A stretch of DNA of 64,000 bases from an uncultured Sphingomonadales bacterium (lineage in GTDB: Bacteria > Pseudomonadota > Alphaproteobacteria > Sphingomonadales > Sphingomonadaceae), in contig CAILBC010000030.1 of NCBI GenBank assembly GCA_903832325.1, positions 1 through 64,000 on the forward strand. The letters run 5' to 3'. The position numbers were made by a program, and so were the translations under genes. The notes under the pieces were generated by a model, which was not told the origin of the DNA, made no database searches, and worked only from the letters and a program-made list of their open reading frames with translations. Below, piece after piece: positions 32,695-41,338 of this stretch; positions within the stretch are counted from its first letter, which is position 1, and every line of letters starts with the position of its first letter.

Positions 32695-34518
32695 ATGCGC
32701 ATGGCGTGCCCTGTTCCGGAACAGAATTTCCCCGTCCGCTCGGCAACAGTGTTTGCACATCGTGCCGGCCGTCTGCTGCTCGCATCGGCGGCTCTCGCCA
32801 CGGCCAGCGCGGTGGCCGGGCAGGCGATGGGCGGCGGATCGTCGCAGGCCACTGCCGAAACCGAGGAAGGCATTCCCGTTACCGACACGCTGACGCGTGA
32901 AAAGTGCGGAACGTGCCACACCGCCGATGCAAAGGGCAATCTGTCGCGCATTTCCTGGGTGCGCACCACGCCCGAAGGCTGGGACCAGGCGATCAAGCGC
33001 ATGGTCAAGCTGAACGGCGCGCAATTGTCGCCCGAAGATGCGCGGCACATCGTGCATTATCTGGCGGGCAGCCATGGCCTGGCCCCCGAAGAGGCGCGCC
33101 CGGTTTCGTATTACGTCGAAAAGCGCATGATCGACGAAACCAATGTTCCCAGCGAATCGGTGCGCACCGCCTGTGCCGCGTGCCACGCCTTTGCCCAGCC
33201 GCTGTCGTGGCGGCGTTCGGCAGCGGAATGGAAGCTGCTGCAGGATTTCCACGTTGCGCTCTATTCGCAGGCCGATTCGCAATATCGCCGCCCGGCGGTG
33301 GACGAACCGGGCGAAGTGTTCGGCCACACCACCCCGGTGGTGAACAAGCTGGGCGCCATTCCGATGACGGCGGGGCAGGTCGCGCTGACGTATCTGCGCA
33401 AGGCTGCGCCGCTGCATACCCCCGAATGGTCGGCGTGGAGCCAGCGCGAACAGACCCCGCACCTGGCCGGCAAATGGCTGGTCAGCGCCAGCCTGCCGGG
33501 CAAGGGCAGCTTTTTCGGCACTATGGTGGTGTCCCCGGGCAACGCCGGCGATGCCTTTGTCACCCAAACCAGCCTCACCTCGCTCAGCGGTGGTCCGGCG
33601 ATCAGCCAGACCGGCAGCGGCGTGGTCTATGCCGGGTATTCGTGGCGCGGCCGCGCCGCAACTGCGGCCGGGGCTGCGGGCAAACCGGCGCCGGATTCGT
33701 TCGACCAGCCGGTGCGCGAAGTGCTGCAGTTCACCCCCGATCGCAAGAGCGCGACGGGCCGCTGGTTCTGGGGCGAATACCAGGAATTCGGCTATGACGT
33801 CACGCTCACCCGCGCCGATGGCGCACCGGTGATCGGCGCGATTTCGCCCGGTGGCATCCGCGCCGGGGGCAAAGGCCAGTCCTTGCATATCCTGGGCGAT
33901 GCGTTCCCCGCCGGGCTGACCGCGCACGATGTCGATCTGGGCCGCGGGCTGACCGTGACCGGGATCACCTCGGCAAAGCCGGGCGAACTGGTGGTCACGG
34001 TCGATGCTGCGGCCGATGTGCCTGCGGGCCTGCATGATGTCACTGTCGGTTCGGCAGTGCTGTCCGCAGCGCTGCCCGTGTGGCACAGCGTTGCCTATAT
34101 CGCGGTGACGCCCGACAGCGCGCTTGCGCGGCTTGGCGGCGCGGCGCATCCTGCCGGTTATGGCCAGTTCGAAGCGGTTGGCTTTGATGCGGGCCCCGAT
34201 GGCAAGCCCCATACCGCTGATGACGTAAAGATCGGCGTGGTTGATGCCGATTTCACGCTCGAGGAATTCCGGTCGACCTGGTATGACGATGACCTCAAAT
34301 TCGTCGGCAAGATCACGCCGGCCGGGTTTTTCACGCCCAACATCGATGGCCCCAATGCCCAGCGCCCCGGCAACCGTGACAACTATGGCGATGTCTGGGT
34401 CGTGGCCAAGGCCAAGGCGCTGAAGGATGCCGCAGGCGCGCCTTTGACCGCAAAGGCCTATCTGGTGGTAACCATTCCGTCGTTCAAACGCTGGGATCAG
34501 CCGGAGGTGGCACAGTGA
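32695..34518 (+). CDS. qhpA: Quinohemoprotein amine dehydrogenase alpha subunit, dihaem
   Basis: The product has 607 residues. ATG 32695 has AAGGGGA upstream. A signal segment (residues 22-43) is followed by a dihaem cytochrome domain with CGTCH (71-75) and CAACH (160-164), including the family stretch 'ISWVRTTPEGWDQAIKRMVKLNGAQLSPEDARHIVHYL'. Three beta domains follow, ending in 'TPNIDGPNAQRPGNRDNYGDVWVVA'. In known QHNDH the haems take electrons from the CTQ of the gamma subunit and pass them to a periplasmic acceptor. Its TGA overlaps the GTG of qhpD. Confidence 0.95.
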   Translation: MRMACPVPEQNFPVRSATVFAHRAGRLLLASAALATASAVAGQAMGGGSSQATAETEEGIPVTDTLTREKCGTCHTADAKGNLSRISWVRTTPEGWDQAIKRMVKLNGAQLSPEDARHIVHYLAGSHGLAPEEARPVSYYVEKRMIDETNVPSESVRTACAACHAFAQPLSWRRSAAEWKLLQDFHVALYSQADSQYRRPAVDEPGEVFGHTTPVVNKLGAIPMTAGQVALTYLRKAAPLHTPEWSAWSQREQTPHLAGKWLVSASLPGKGSFFGTMVVSPGNAGDAFVTQTSLTSLSGGPAISQTGSGVVYAGYSWRGRAATAAGAAGKPAPDSFDQPVREVLQFTPDRKSATGRWFWGEYQEFGYDVTLTRADGAPVIGAISPGGIRAGGKGQSLHILGDAFPAGLTAHDVDLGRGLTVTGITSAKPGELVVTVDAAADVPAGLHDVTVGSAVLSAALPVWHSVAYIAVTPDSALARLGGAAHPAGYGQFEAVGFDAGPDGKPHTADDVKIGVVDADFTLEEFRSTWYDDDLKFVGKITPAGFFTPNIDGPNAQRPGNRDNYGDVWVVAKAKALKDAAGAPLTAKAYLVVTIPSFKRWDQPEVAQ

Positions 34519-35972
34519 CCGCGCCGCTTTCACACCGCTATCGCATGGGGGAAATGCACCGGTTTGGTGCAGCCGGTGCCGATTTTGTCTATATGCCGCA
34601 GGCCGGCGCGATCTTTGCACTGGATGAGGCCACGCATGGCGTGCTCGCCCGGCTGGGCGACGGGCCGGTGGCGCACGGCGATCTGGTCACCGCGCTGGTC
34701 GATCAGGGCATGCCCGGCAGCGATGCCGAGGGGCTGCTGCGCGAATTGCGGCAGGTCCGGCTGATCGAGGCCGAACATGTCGTGGCGCGCGCGCCGGTGG
34801 TCGATACCCCGCCCGAGGATTTCCCGCTCCAGGCGCTGGTGCTCAATGTTACCAACCAGTGCAATCTGGCTTGTACCTATTGCTATGAATTCGGGGCCGA
34901 CAAGATTTCGACCCAGACCGGCAAGACCAAATACATGACCCCGGAAACCGCCAAGGCCGCGGTCGATTTCCTGCTGGAATCGGCCAAAGGCCGCGAAGCG
35001 GTGCACATCACGTTCTTCGGCGGTGAAACGCTGATGAATTTCCGCCTGCTGAAAGAGGCGGTGGCTTATGCCGATGCGCGCGCTGCCGAACTGGGCAAGC
35101 GCGTGACCTACAGCATGACGACCAATGCCACGCTGCTGACCGATCCGATCATCGATTTCCTCGCGGAAAACGCGGTCGGCGTCACGGTGTCGATCGACGG
35201 CCCGGCCGAAATGCAGAATGCCCGCCGCGTCTACAAAAGCGGCAAGGGCAGCTATGACGTGATCCTGCCGCGGCTGAAATCGCTGATCGCAAAGCACAAG
35301 ACGCGCGCGATTGCCGCACGCGTGACATTGAGCGCGGGCGTGACCGATGTCGTGGGGATCTATCACCACCTGAAGCACGAAATCGGCTTTCACGAAGTCG
35401 GCTTTGCGCCCGTTACCACCACCGATGATGGCCACGATTTCGGTCTGAACGGTGACGGGATGAGCGCGGTCCTGTCCGGGTTTCACGCGCTGTCGCAGGA
35501 ATGGCTGGAATACGCGCTGCGCGGGCAGATGCACGGTTTTTCCAACGTATCGGAAACGCTTAGCGAGCTGGTCGTCGGCACCAACAAGTCGCATCCGTGC
35601 GGCGCCGGGCTGGGCCTGCTCGGGGTCAGCCCCTCGGGTGATCTGTCGCCGTGCCATCGCTTCACCGATGCCGATGAGCACGTGATGGGGCATATCGACA
35701 GCGGGGTGGACCAGGCCAAACGCAGCGATTTCCTTACGCGCGGCCATGTCGGGGCGAAGTACGAATGCACCAGCTGCTGGGCGCGCCCGCTGTGCGCCGG
35801 GGGCTGCCATCACGAGGCCTTTGTGCGTTATGGCGACACGGGCCACGCCAACCTGCATTACTGCGACTGGATCCGCCAGTGGACCGATCGCGTGCTCGAT
35901 ATCTATGGTACGCTGGCCGTCCGTAATCCCGAATTTCTTGAACGCTTTGCCGACCGAAAGGGCTTGTCATGA
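34515..35972 (+). CDS. qhpD: QhpD radical SAM enzyme (QHNDH maturation)
   Basis: The product has 485 residues; the GTG start overlaps the qhpA stop. The SAM-binding cluster is C116-x3-C120-x2-C123 in 'NQCNLACTYCYEFGADK'. The N-terminal 95 residues resemble a peptide-recognition domain. The SPASM-type C-terminus has many cysteines: 'SHPCGAGLGLLGVSPSGDLSPCHRF' and 'CTSCWARPLCAGGCHHEAF', for auxiliary [4Fe-4S] clusters. QhpD makes the three Cys-to-Asp/Glu thioether bridges within the gamma subunit in the cytoplasm. The target gene follows, overlapped by 4 bp. Confidence 0.95.
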   Translation: MTAPLSHRYRMGEMHRFGAAGADFVYMPQAGAIFALDEATHGVLARLGDGPVAHGDLVTALVDQGMPGSDAEGLLRELRQVRLIEAEHVVARAPVVDTPPEDFPLQALVLNVTNQCNLACTYCYEFGADKISTQTGKTKYMTPETAKAAVDFLLESAKGREAVHITFFGGETLMNFRLLKEAVAYADARAAELGKRVTYSMTTNATLLTDPIIDFLAENAVGVTVSIDGPAEMQNARRVYKSGKGSYDVILPRLKSLIAKHKTRAIAARVTLSAGVTDVVGIYHHLKHEIGFHEVGFAPVTTTDDGHDFGLNGDGMSAVLSGFHALSQEWLEYALRGQMHGFSNVSETLSELVVGTNKSHPCGAGLGLLGVSPSGDLSPCHRFTDADEHVMGHIDSGVDQAKRSDFLTRGHVGAKYECTSCWARPLCAGGCHHEAFVRYGDTGHANLHYCDWIRQWTDRVLDIYGTLAVRNPEFLERFADRKGLS

Positions 35973-36313
35973 AGCACCTGAAGCCATTGAATGCCAAGGC
36001 GCGCCGCATCGACGCCGATCTGACCGCGATCGACGCCGCGGCCATGGAAGAAGATGTCGTTGCGCTGCAGCAGGCCCCGCGCCCGCATGTGCCGCTGGGG
36101 TGTTCGCTGTCGTTTTCCCCGGGTTGGGAAGTCGATGGCACCGGCGGTACCGCCGGTCTGTGCCAGCCGGCCGAACGTGATATCTATGACTGCTATGTCA
36201 CCTGCTTCTGGCCGGTGCAGATGGCCGACCACGTCAATTACTCGCCCGACTGGGCCAGCAATTGCGCTGCGGCCACCAAGGACTGGCGCAGCCTGGACGT
36301 TGTGTTTCCCTGA
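35969..36313 (+). CDS. qhpC: QHNDH gamma subunit, CTQ-bearing peptide
   Basis: The product has 114 residues and no ordinary signal peptide; the first ~36 residues are the leader removed after modification. Residue spacing matches the known protein exactly: thioether pairs Cys45-Glu54, Cys65-Asp71 and Cys79-Asp87, and the cofactor pair Cys75-Trp81. The sequence 'DCYVTCFWPVQMAD' holds most of them. An extra Cys99 ('ASNCAA') stands where Pseudomonas has Ser, by my recollection. The gene overlaps the qhpD stop. It is a ribosomally made, radical-SAM-modified enzyme subunit. Confidence 0.96.
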   Translation: MKHLKPLNAKARRIDADLTAIDAAAMEEDVVALQQAPRPHVPLGCSLSFSPGWEVDGTGGTAGLCQPAERDIYDCYVTCFWPVQMADHVNYSPDWASNCAAATKDWRSLDVVFP

Positions 36314-36381
36314 TTTCGCGCCTTTTTCGGGTTCACGCGGCGGTCGTCGCGTGCCTTCTCTCCTTGTGCCGGGGGCCTGCC

Positions 36382-37509
36382 ATGCTGACGCGTTCGCGCC
36401 TGTTCAAATCCGTCCTTACGCTTTCCGCAATGGCCGCCTGTGCCACGGTTCCGGCTGTCCTCGCCCCCGCTCACGCCGGTACCTTGATGCTGGGTACGTA
36501 TCCCGACAAGCTGTTCACCATCGATGATGCCACCGGCGCGGTAAAGGACCGCATCCAGCTCGAAGCCGGGCTGCCGGTGTCGCTGCGGCTGAGCAATGAT
36601 CGCAAGAAGATCTACGCCACCACGATCACCACCAGCGGCGTGATCGTGCTCGATGCCGATACGCACAAGATCCTGACCCAGTTCAGCCTCAACACCCCAA
36701 CCGAACGCTATCGCTTCAATGGCGGGGCGCCCGATGCCACGGGCCGCTATTTTTACACCACGATCTTGCGCACCGACAAACAGATCGATCGCTATGTCGT
36801 GTCGAAACAGCAATTTGCGGTGATCGACCTGGTGCAGAAAAAGGTCGTGCGCACGGCTGATCTGGAACCGCAGGACGATGCCATGGGCGGCGGCTATCGC
36901 GCGCCGATGATGATTTCGCCCGATGGCAAGACGCTGTATCTGTTCAAGGACAAAGTGCTGCTGGTCGATGTGGCCACGCTCAAAGTGGTTGATCGCATCG
37001 ATGTGCAAAAGGCCGATGCCACGGGCTATGAAAACGTTGCTTTTGGCGGCGGGGTCGAAGGTCTGCAGCTGACCACGCCGAACGAACTGGTTTCGCTGTT
37101 CACCGCGTCCGATCCGTTCGTACACAACAAGATCTTTGGCCTGGGCAAATTCGACCTGAGCGCGCGCAAGTTTACGTTCACCCCGATCGGGCCGATCACC
37201 AACCAGATTTCCGGTCTGGAAGTCACCCCCGATGGCAAGACCGCCTATACCGTGGCCACCACCGGCACGACCGGCAACAAGCGCTGCGAATTCTGGAAAT
37301 TCGATCTGGCCAGCGCCACGCTGACCGACAAGCAGGAATTCCACTGCCGCTCGCGCTTTACGCTGGGCATGTCGCAGGATGGCGTGAAGCTGTATATCTA
37401 TGGCGCGAGCTACGACATCGAAGTCTATGATGCGGCCACGCTGAAATACGAAAAAACCTGGGATCTGGGTGCCGATGCGACGATGGCCGGGATGGTCGCA
37501 CTGCGTTGA
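36382..37509 (+). CDS. qhpB: QHNDH beta subunit (beta-propeller)
   Basis: The product has 375 residues. ATG 36382 follows CCGGGGG. A signal peptide (1-32, ending 'LAPAHAGTL') precedes a seven-bladed propeller: 'LMLGTYPDKLFTIDDATGAVKDRI', 'KKIYATTITTSGVIVLDADTHK', 'MMISPDGKTLYLFKDKVLLVDVATLKVVDRI', 'GLEVTPDGKTAYTVATTG'. The beta subunit covers the CTQ site and lines the substrate pocket. A 68-bp gap with hairpin CACGCG/CGCGTG (36334-36353) separates it from qhpC. It has no detectable similarity by eye to mauB except the propeller architecture. Confidence 0.93.
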   Translation: MLTRSRLFKSVLTLSAMAACATVPAVLAPAHAGTLMLGTYPDKLFTIDDATGAVKDRIQLEAGLPVSLRLSNDRKKIYATTITTSGVIVLDADTHKILTQFSLNTPTERYRFNGGAPDATGRYFYTTILRTDKQIDRYVVSKQQFAVIDLVQKKVVRTADLEPQDDAMGGGYRAPMMISPDGKTLYLFKDKVLLVDVATLKVVDRIDVQKADATGYENVAFGGGVEGLQLTTPNELVSLFTASDPFVHNKIFGLGKFDLSARKFTFTPIGPITNQISGLEVTPDGKTAYTVATTGTTGNKRCEFWKFDLASATLTDKQEFHCRSRFTLGMSQDGVKLYIYGASYDIEVYDAATLKYEKTWDLGADATMAGMVALR

Positions 37510-37541
37510 TGCGACCCTGACACCCCCGTGATGCGCAACAC

Positions 37542-38588
37542 ATGACCATGCTGCCGGGGGTGCGGGTAACTGGGCGCGGCATTGGCGCCGCCACGGCCGC
37601 ACAGGCGCTCGCTGCGCGCGGGGTCGGTGTCACCGCCGATCCCGATTGCGGGCCGGCGCCGCGCCAGGCGCCGCTGGTGATGCTGGGCGATCAGGCGCAG
37701 GCGCTGCTGTGTGATGTTTTTGCCGGTAATCCTCTGCTCGCAGCCGCGCTGAATGCGGCGCACCCCATCGCGCGGCGCATCGTGCGCTGGGGCGATGCGC
37801 CGGCGCAGATATTTCCCCATTCCGCGCGCGTTATCGGCGGCGATACGCTGGGTGAGGCGGTGTGGTCGCCGCCGCCACCCTGGGCCGGCGATCCGCGCTT
37901 TGTGCTCACCACCACGCCGCCCGGCGGTGCCACAATGCTGCGTTTTGGTGCGCGCGAGGCGGCGGCCGCGCCGGTCGTGCTGGGCGATGCCGCCGATTGC
38001 CATGCCGCCTATGTGGAATCGCTGGGTGCCGGCTGGCTGTTTCTGATCCCCACGGGCGCGCGCACCGGCTGGCTGCTCGCGGTGGGGGCCGATCCCGCCG
38101 ATGCCCTGGCCGACAGCACGGTGATTGCGCCGGTGGTTGCCGAAACCGGGGCGATTGCTGCACGCTTTGAAACGGCGCCGCGCCTGCTTGATGATCCGGG
38201 CGCGCCGGGCCTGCTCACGCTGGGCAGTGCGGCGCTGGCGTTCGATCCGATCTGCGGCGATGGCACTGCCACGGCCACGCGCGGCGGCTTGCTGGCGGCG
38301 GCGGTTGCGGCGGCGTTGCTGGGGGCGGATGCGCCGATGGTCGATCCGGCAGTGGACGGCGCGGCGCTGGCAATGCATTACCGCCTGATGCTGATTGCCG
38401 CGATGCGCCGCCACCTTGCCACGTCCTGGCCGTTCTATGCGCGCGGTGGTGCCGGGCCGTGGTGGCAGGCAGAGGCAGAGGCGCTGGCCAATGGGCACGC
38501 CTGGTGCACGCGCCAGCTTGGCGCGGCGGGTGAAGCGCGCTTCGTGCTGGCGGGTGACCGGCTGATTCACCGGGAATCGGCCGCCTGA
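37542..38588 (+). CDS. qhpG: QhpG flavoprotein monooxygenase-like protein
   Basis: The product has 348 residues. The N-terminal dinucleotide fold is shortened, 'VRVTGRGIGAATAAQALAARGVGVTAD', and the second FAD motif is 'LTLGSAALAFDPICGDGTATATRGG', as in tryptophan-halogenase and group A monooxygenase relatives. In Paracoccus QhpG hydroxylates the gamma-subunit Trp that becomes CTQ, acting on the thioether-bridged intermediate. Position straight after qhpB agrees with that job. The gene is cytoplasmic by the lack of a signal. Confidence 0.85.
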   Translation: MTMLPGVRVTGRGIGAATAAQALAARGVGVTADPDCGPAPRQAPLVMLGDQAQALLCDVFAGNPLLAAALNAAHPIARRIVRWGDAPAQIFPHSARVIGGDTLGEAVWSPPPPWAGDPRFVLTTTPPGGATMLRFGAREAAAAPVVLGDAADCHAAYVESLGAGWLFLIPTGARTGWLLAVGADPADALADSTVIAPVVAETGAIAARFETAPRLLDDPGAPGLLTLGSAALAFDPICGDGTATATRGGLLAAAVAAALLGADAPMVDPAVDGAALAMHYRLMLIAAMRRHLATSWPFYARGGAGPWWQAEAEALANGHAWCTRQLGAAGEARFVLAGDRLIHRESAA

Positions 38589-38620
38589 AACCGCCCGAAT
38601 CCCGTCCGCAAACCGGCCCC

Positions 38621-40315
38621 GTGGCCCAGCCCGCGCCGGCACCACCGGTGGCCAGCTGGCGCACCTATCGCCGGCTGCTGCCCTGGCTCATGCCCTATCG
38701 GCTGCGGCTGGTCGGCGTGCTGATGGTCAGCCTGATGGCCACCGGGGTCGGGCTGATTCAGCCCTGGTTATCAAAGCTGATGATCGATGATGGCCTGCTG
38801 CGGCACGATTTTCCGATGCTGGTGCGCATCGCGATTCTGATCGTGGCGGTAACCGTCGCGGGGTCGGTGCTGAATATCATCGCCTCATACCGCTATGTCG
38901 CGCTCTCGGCGGCGATGCTGTTCGATATCCGCATCGCGCTGCTTGAGCACCTGCAAAAGCTTTCGCCCCGGTTCTATGCGCGGTTCCGGCTGGGCGACCT
39001 GATGAGCCGGATCAACAGCGATGTCAGCGATGTGCAGCGTGCCGCGGGCGATACGCTGCTGGCGGTGCTGGGCAATGTGCTGTTCCTCATCGGGTCGCTG
39101 GTGATGATGGCCTGGCTCGATTGGCGGCTGTTTCTGGCGGGCACGGTGCTGGTGCCGGTGGCCACCGGAATGTTCGTCTATCTGCAGCGCCGGCTGGTTT
39201 CGATCACGCGCACGATGCGCGAACGCGGCGCCGATCTGGGCAGTTTTCTGGTCGATACGGTCATGGGCATGCGCGTGGTCACCGCGCTGGGCGGTGAACG
39301 GCACGAGGCCGCGCGCTTTGCCACGCGCAACCGCGCGTTTGTCGGTGCGATGCTGCAGATGCAGATGGCCTCGTTTCTCGCCGGTGCCCTGCCCGGCGCG
39401 GTGCTCGCGCTGTCGAGCGCGGTGGTCACGCTCTATGGCGGCTGGCGCATTCTGGCCGGGGAAACCACGATCGGCACGCTGGTGGCGTTCATGGCCTATC
39501 AGTCGCGCCTGTTTGCGCCGGTGCAGTCGCTGCTGGGCCTGTCGGCGGGGCTGGCCTCCACGCGCGTGTCGCTGGCGCGGATTTTCGAACTGTTCGACAC
39601 CGCGCCCGATGTGCACGAACCGGCCGTGCCGCGCGCGCTGCCCGCGGGGCCGTTGGCAGTAGAATTTTCGGATGTCCATTTCCGCCATGATCGCAATGCC
39701 GTGCTGGCTGGCGTCGATTGCTGCATTCCGGCGGGCAAGATGGCGGCCATTCTGGGCCCCAGCGGCGCGGGCAAATCCACGCTGGCCGATCTGATCGTGC
39801 GGATGCGCGATCCCGATGCCGGATCGGTGCGCATCGGCGGGGTGGATGCGCGCGATCTGGCGCTGGCCGATCTGCGCCGCGCGGTCGTGCTGATCGATCA
39901 GACGCCGTTCCTGTTCAACGCCACGGTTGCCGAAAATATCGCCTTTGCGGTCGATGGCGCGGACCATGGCGCGATCGGCGCGGCGGCCAATGCCGCTGGC
40001 CTTGGCGATCTGATCGCGCGCCTGCCGCAGGGGCTCGACACGCCGGTGGGCGAACGCGGGCTGGCGCTGTCGGCCGGCGAACGCCAGCGGGTTGCGCTGG
40101 CGCGGGCGCTGCTGCGGCGCCCGGCCGTGCTGGTGCTCGATGAACCGAGCGCCGCGCTCGATGGCGAAACCGAGGCGCGCGTGGCGGCGGGCCTGCGCGA
40201 TGTGCTGCCCGGCGCAACCATCGTGATCATCACGCACAAGCCGGCGCTTGCCGATCTGGCCGACATGGTGATCACGCTCGATGCCGGGCGCGCCGCAGTT
40301 GTCGTGCGGGGTTGA
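38621..40315 (+). CDS. qhpF: QhpF ABC exporter (membrane-ATPase fusion)
   Basis: The product has 564 residues; the start is GTG 38621. Six membrane helices fill residues 15-300 ('MPYRLRLVGVLMVSLMATGVGLIQPWL'), followed by the ATPase: Walker A 'LGPSGAGKSTLADLIV', Q-loop 'VVLIDQTPFLFNAT', signature 'LALSAGERQRVALARALL' and Walker B 'VLVLDEPSAALD'. It lacks an N-terminal C39 peptidase, so leader removal falls to the neighbouring QhpE. It probably moves the bridged gamma subunit across the inner membrane. Confidence 0.92.
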   Translation: MAQPAPAPPVASWRTYRRLLPWLMPYRLRLVGVLMVSLMATGVGLIQPWLSKLMIDDGLLRHDFPMLVRIAILIVAVTVAGSVLNIIASYRYVALSAAMLFDIRIALLEHLQKLSPRFYARFRLGDLMSRINSDVSDVQRAAGDTLLAVLGNVLFLIGSLVMMAWLDWRLFLAGTVLVPVATGMFVYLQRRLVSITRTMRERGADLGSFLVDTVMGMRVVTALGGERHEAARFATRNRAFVGAMLQMQMASFLAGALPGAVLALSSAVVTLYGGWRILAGETTIGTLVAFMAYQSRLFAPVQSLLGLSAGLASTRVSLARIFELFDTAPDVHEPAVPRALPAGPLAVEFSDVHFRHDRNAVLAGVDCCIPAGKMAAILGPSGAGKSTLADLIVRMRDPDAGSVRIGGVDARDLALADLRRAVVLIDQTPFLFNATVAENIAFAVDGADHGAIGAAANAAGLGDLIARLPQGLDTPVGERGLALSAGERQRVALARALLRRPAVLVLDEPSAALDGETEARVAAGLRDVLPGATIVIITHKPALADLADMVITLDAGRAAVVVRG

Positions 40316-40319
40316 GCGC

Positions 40320-40934
40320 TTGCGTGTCGCGGTGATCGACAGCGGGGTTTTTCCGGGCCATCCGCATATTCTGGCGGGCCGGATCGGGCCCGGCGTGGCG
40401 ATTGCTGCCGATGGTATGATCAGCGATGCGCCCGATGCCACGATCGATCGGCTGGGGCACGGCACCGCTGTCACCGCTGCGATCCAGGAACTCGCGCCCG
40501 ATGCGCTGATCATGCCGATCCGCGTGTTTCACGATGCCTTGCGCACCAGCGCCCGCGCGCTGGTCACCGCGATCGACTGGGCGGTCGAGGCGGGGGCAGG
40601 GGTGATCAATTGCAGCCTGGGCACCGCCAATCCGGCGCATGCGGCGCTGTTTGACGCGGCCGTGGCCGGCGCGCTGGCCGCCGGGGTGCGCGTGGTCGCG
40701 CCGATGACCGGCCCCGATGATCGCGCCTGCTGGCCCGGCCAATGCACCGGGGTGATACAAGTGGCGCTCGATTGGGATCTGCCGCGCGGCACCACGCGCA
40801 TGGCCGATGGTCTGCTCCACGCCTCGGGCTATCCGCGCCCGATCCCGGGGGTGGAACAGCGCCGCAACCTGCACGGCATCAGCTTTGCCACCGCGCAAGT
40901 CAGCGGGTTGATCGCGGCGGGGCGGCTGGTCTGA
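40320..40934 (+). CDS. qhpE: QhpE subtilisin-like leader protease
   Basis: The product has 204 residues if started at TTG 40320, which has GGGG eight bases upstream and lies 5 bp after the qhpF stop; ATG 40281 inside qhpF would add 13 residues. The S8 triad is Asp7 ('VAVIDSGVF'), His48 ('RLGHGTAV') and Ser188 ('HGISFATAQVSG'). The oxyanion Asn region is not obvious ('VVAPMTGPDD' where SGNxG is expected). It is very short for a subtilase and lacks a signal, as expected for a cytoplasmic enzyme that removes the QhpC leader. It is the last gene of the operon. Confidence 0.9.
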   Translation: MRVAVIDSGVFPGHPHILAGRIGPGVAIAADGMISDAPDATIDRLGHGTAVTAAIQELAPDALIMPIRVFHDALRTSARALVTAIDWAVEAGAGVINCSLGTANPAHAALFDAAVAGALAAGVRVVAPMTGPDDRACWPGQCTGVIQVALDWDLPRGTTRMADGLLHASGYPRPIPGVEQRRNLHGISFATAQVSGLIAAGRLV

Positions 40935-41338
40935 AGCGGACCGAAATTTCCGAACGGCGTTTTACCAGCCCGGTTTTGCCAGCCAAGTTTGCCAGCCCCG
41001 TTATCCCAGCCCCGTTCATCCCAGCCCCGTTATCCCAGCCCCGTTTACCCCGTTCCGTTCGTGCTGAGCTTGTCGAAGCACGCGCGCAACGCCTGACCGG
41101 ATGGGGTGTCAGGATGATTGGCAACCTTGGTGCGCATGCTTCGACAGGCTCAGCATGAGCGGAGTTTAGTGGGAACAAAGGGCCGGGGAATGGGCCGGGG
41201 AATGGGCGGGGGCAGGGGCGCGGGCAGGGGCCGGGGCACCCCCATCATCCCAAAAAAATACCCCCCCGTGGCGAACCACGGAGGGGAGTCAGGGTGTTTC
41301 TGGCAGGGTGTCCCTGGCACGCAGGGTAACCTTATCAC
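40935..41338. repeat. Repeat-filled gap between qhpE and the TonB receptors
   Basis: This 404-bp gap has three parts. At 40965-41052 is a decayed tandem repeat of about 14 bp with core CCAGCCCCGTT. At 41057-41086 and 41134-41162 is a facing pair of the TTCGACAGGCTCAGCATGAG element. At 41171-41240 is a purine-rich repeat of 12 bp (GGGCCGGGGAAT). No gene is visible. Confidence 0.8.
41252..41286 (-). terminator. Rho-independent terminator of receptor gene 1
   Basis: Read on the minus strand, CCGTGG-TTCG-CCACGG and flanking G/C pairs are followed by TATTTTTTT. It lies about 52 bp after the stop codon of the receptor gene at 41339. Confidence 0.85.
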
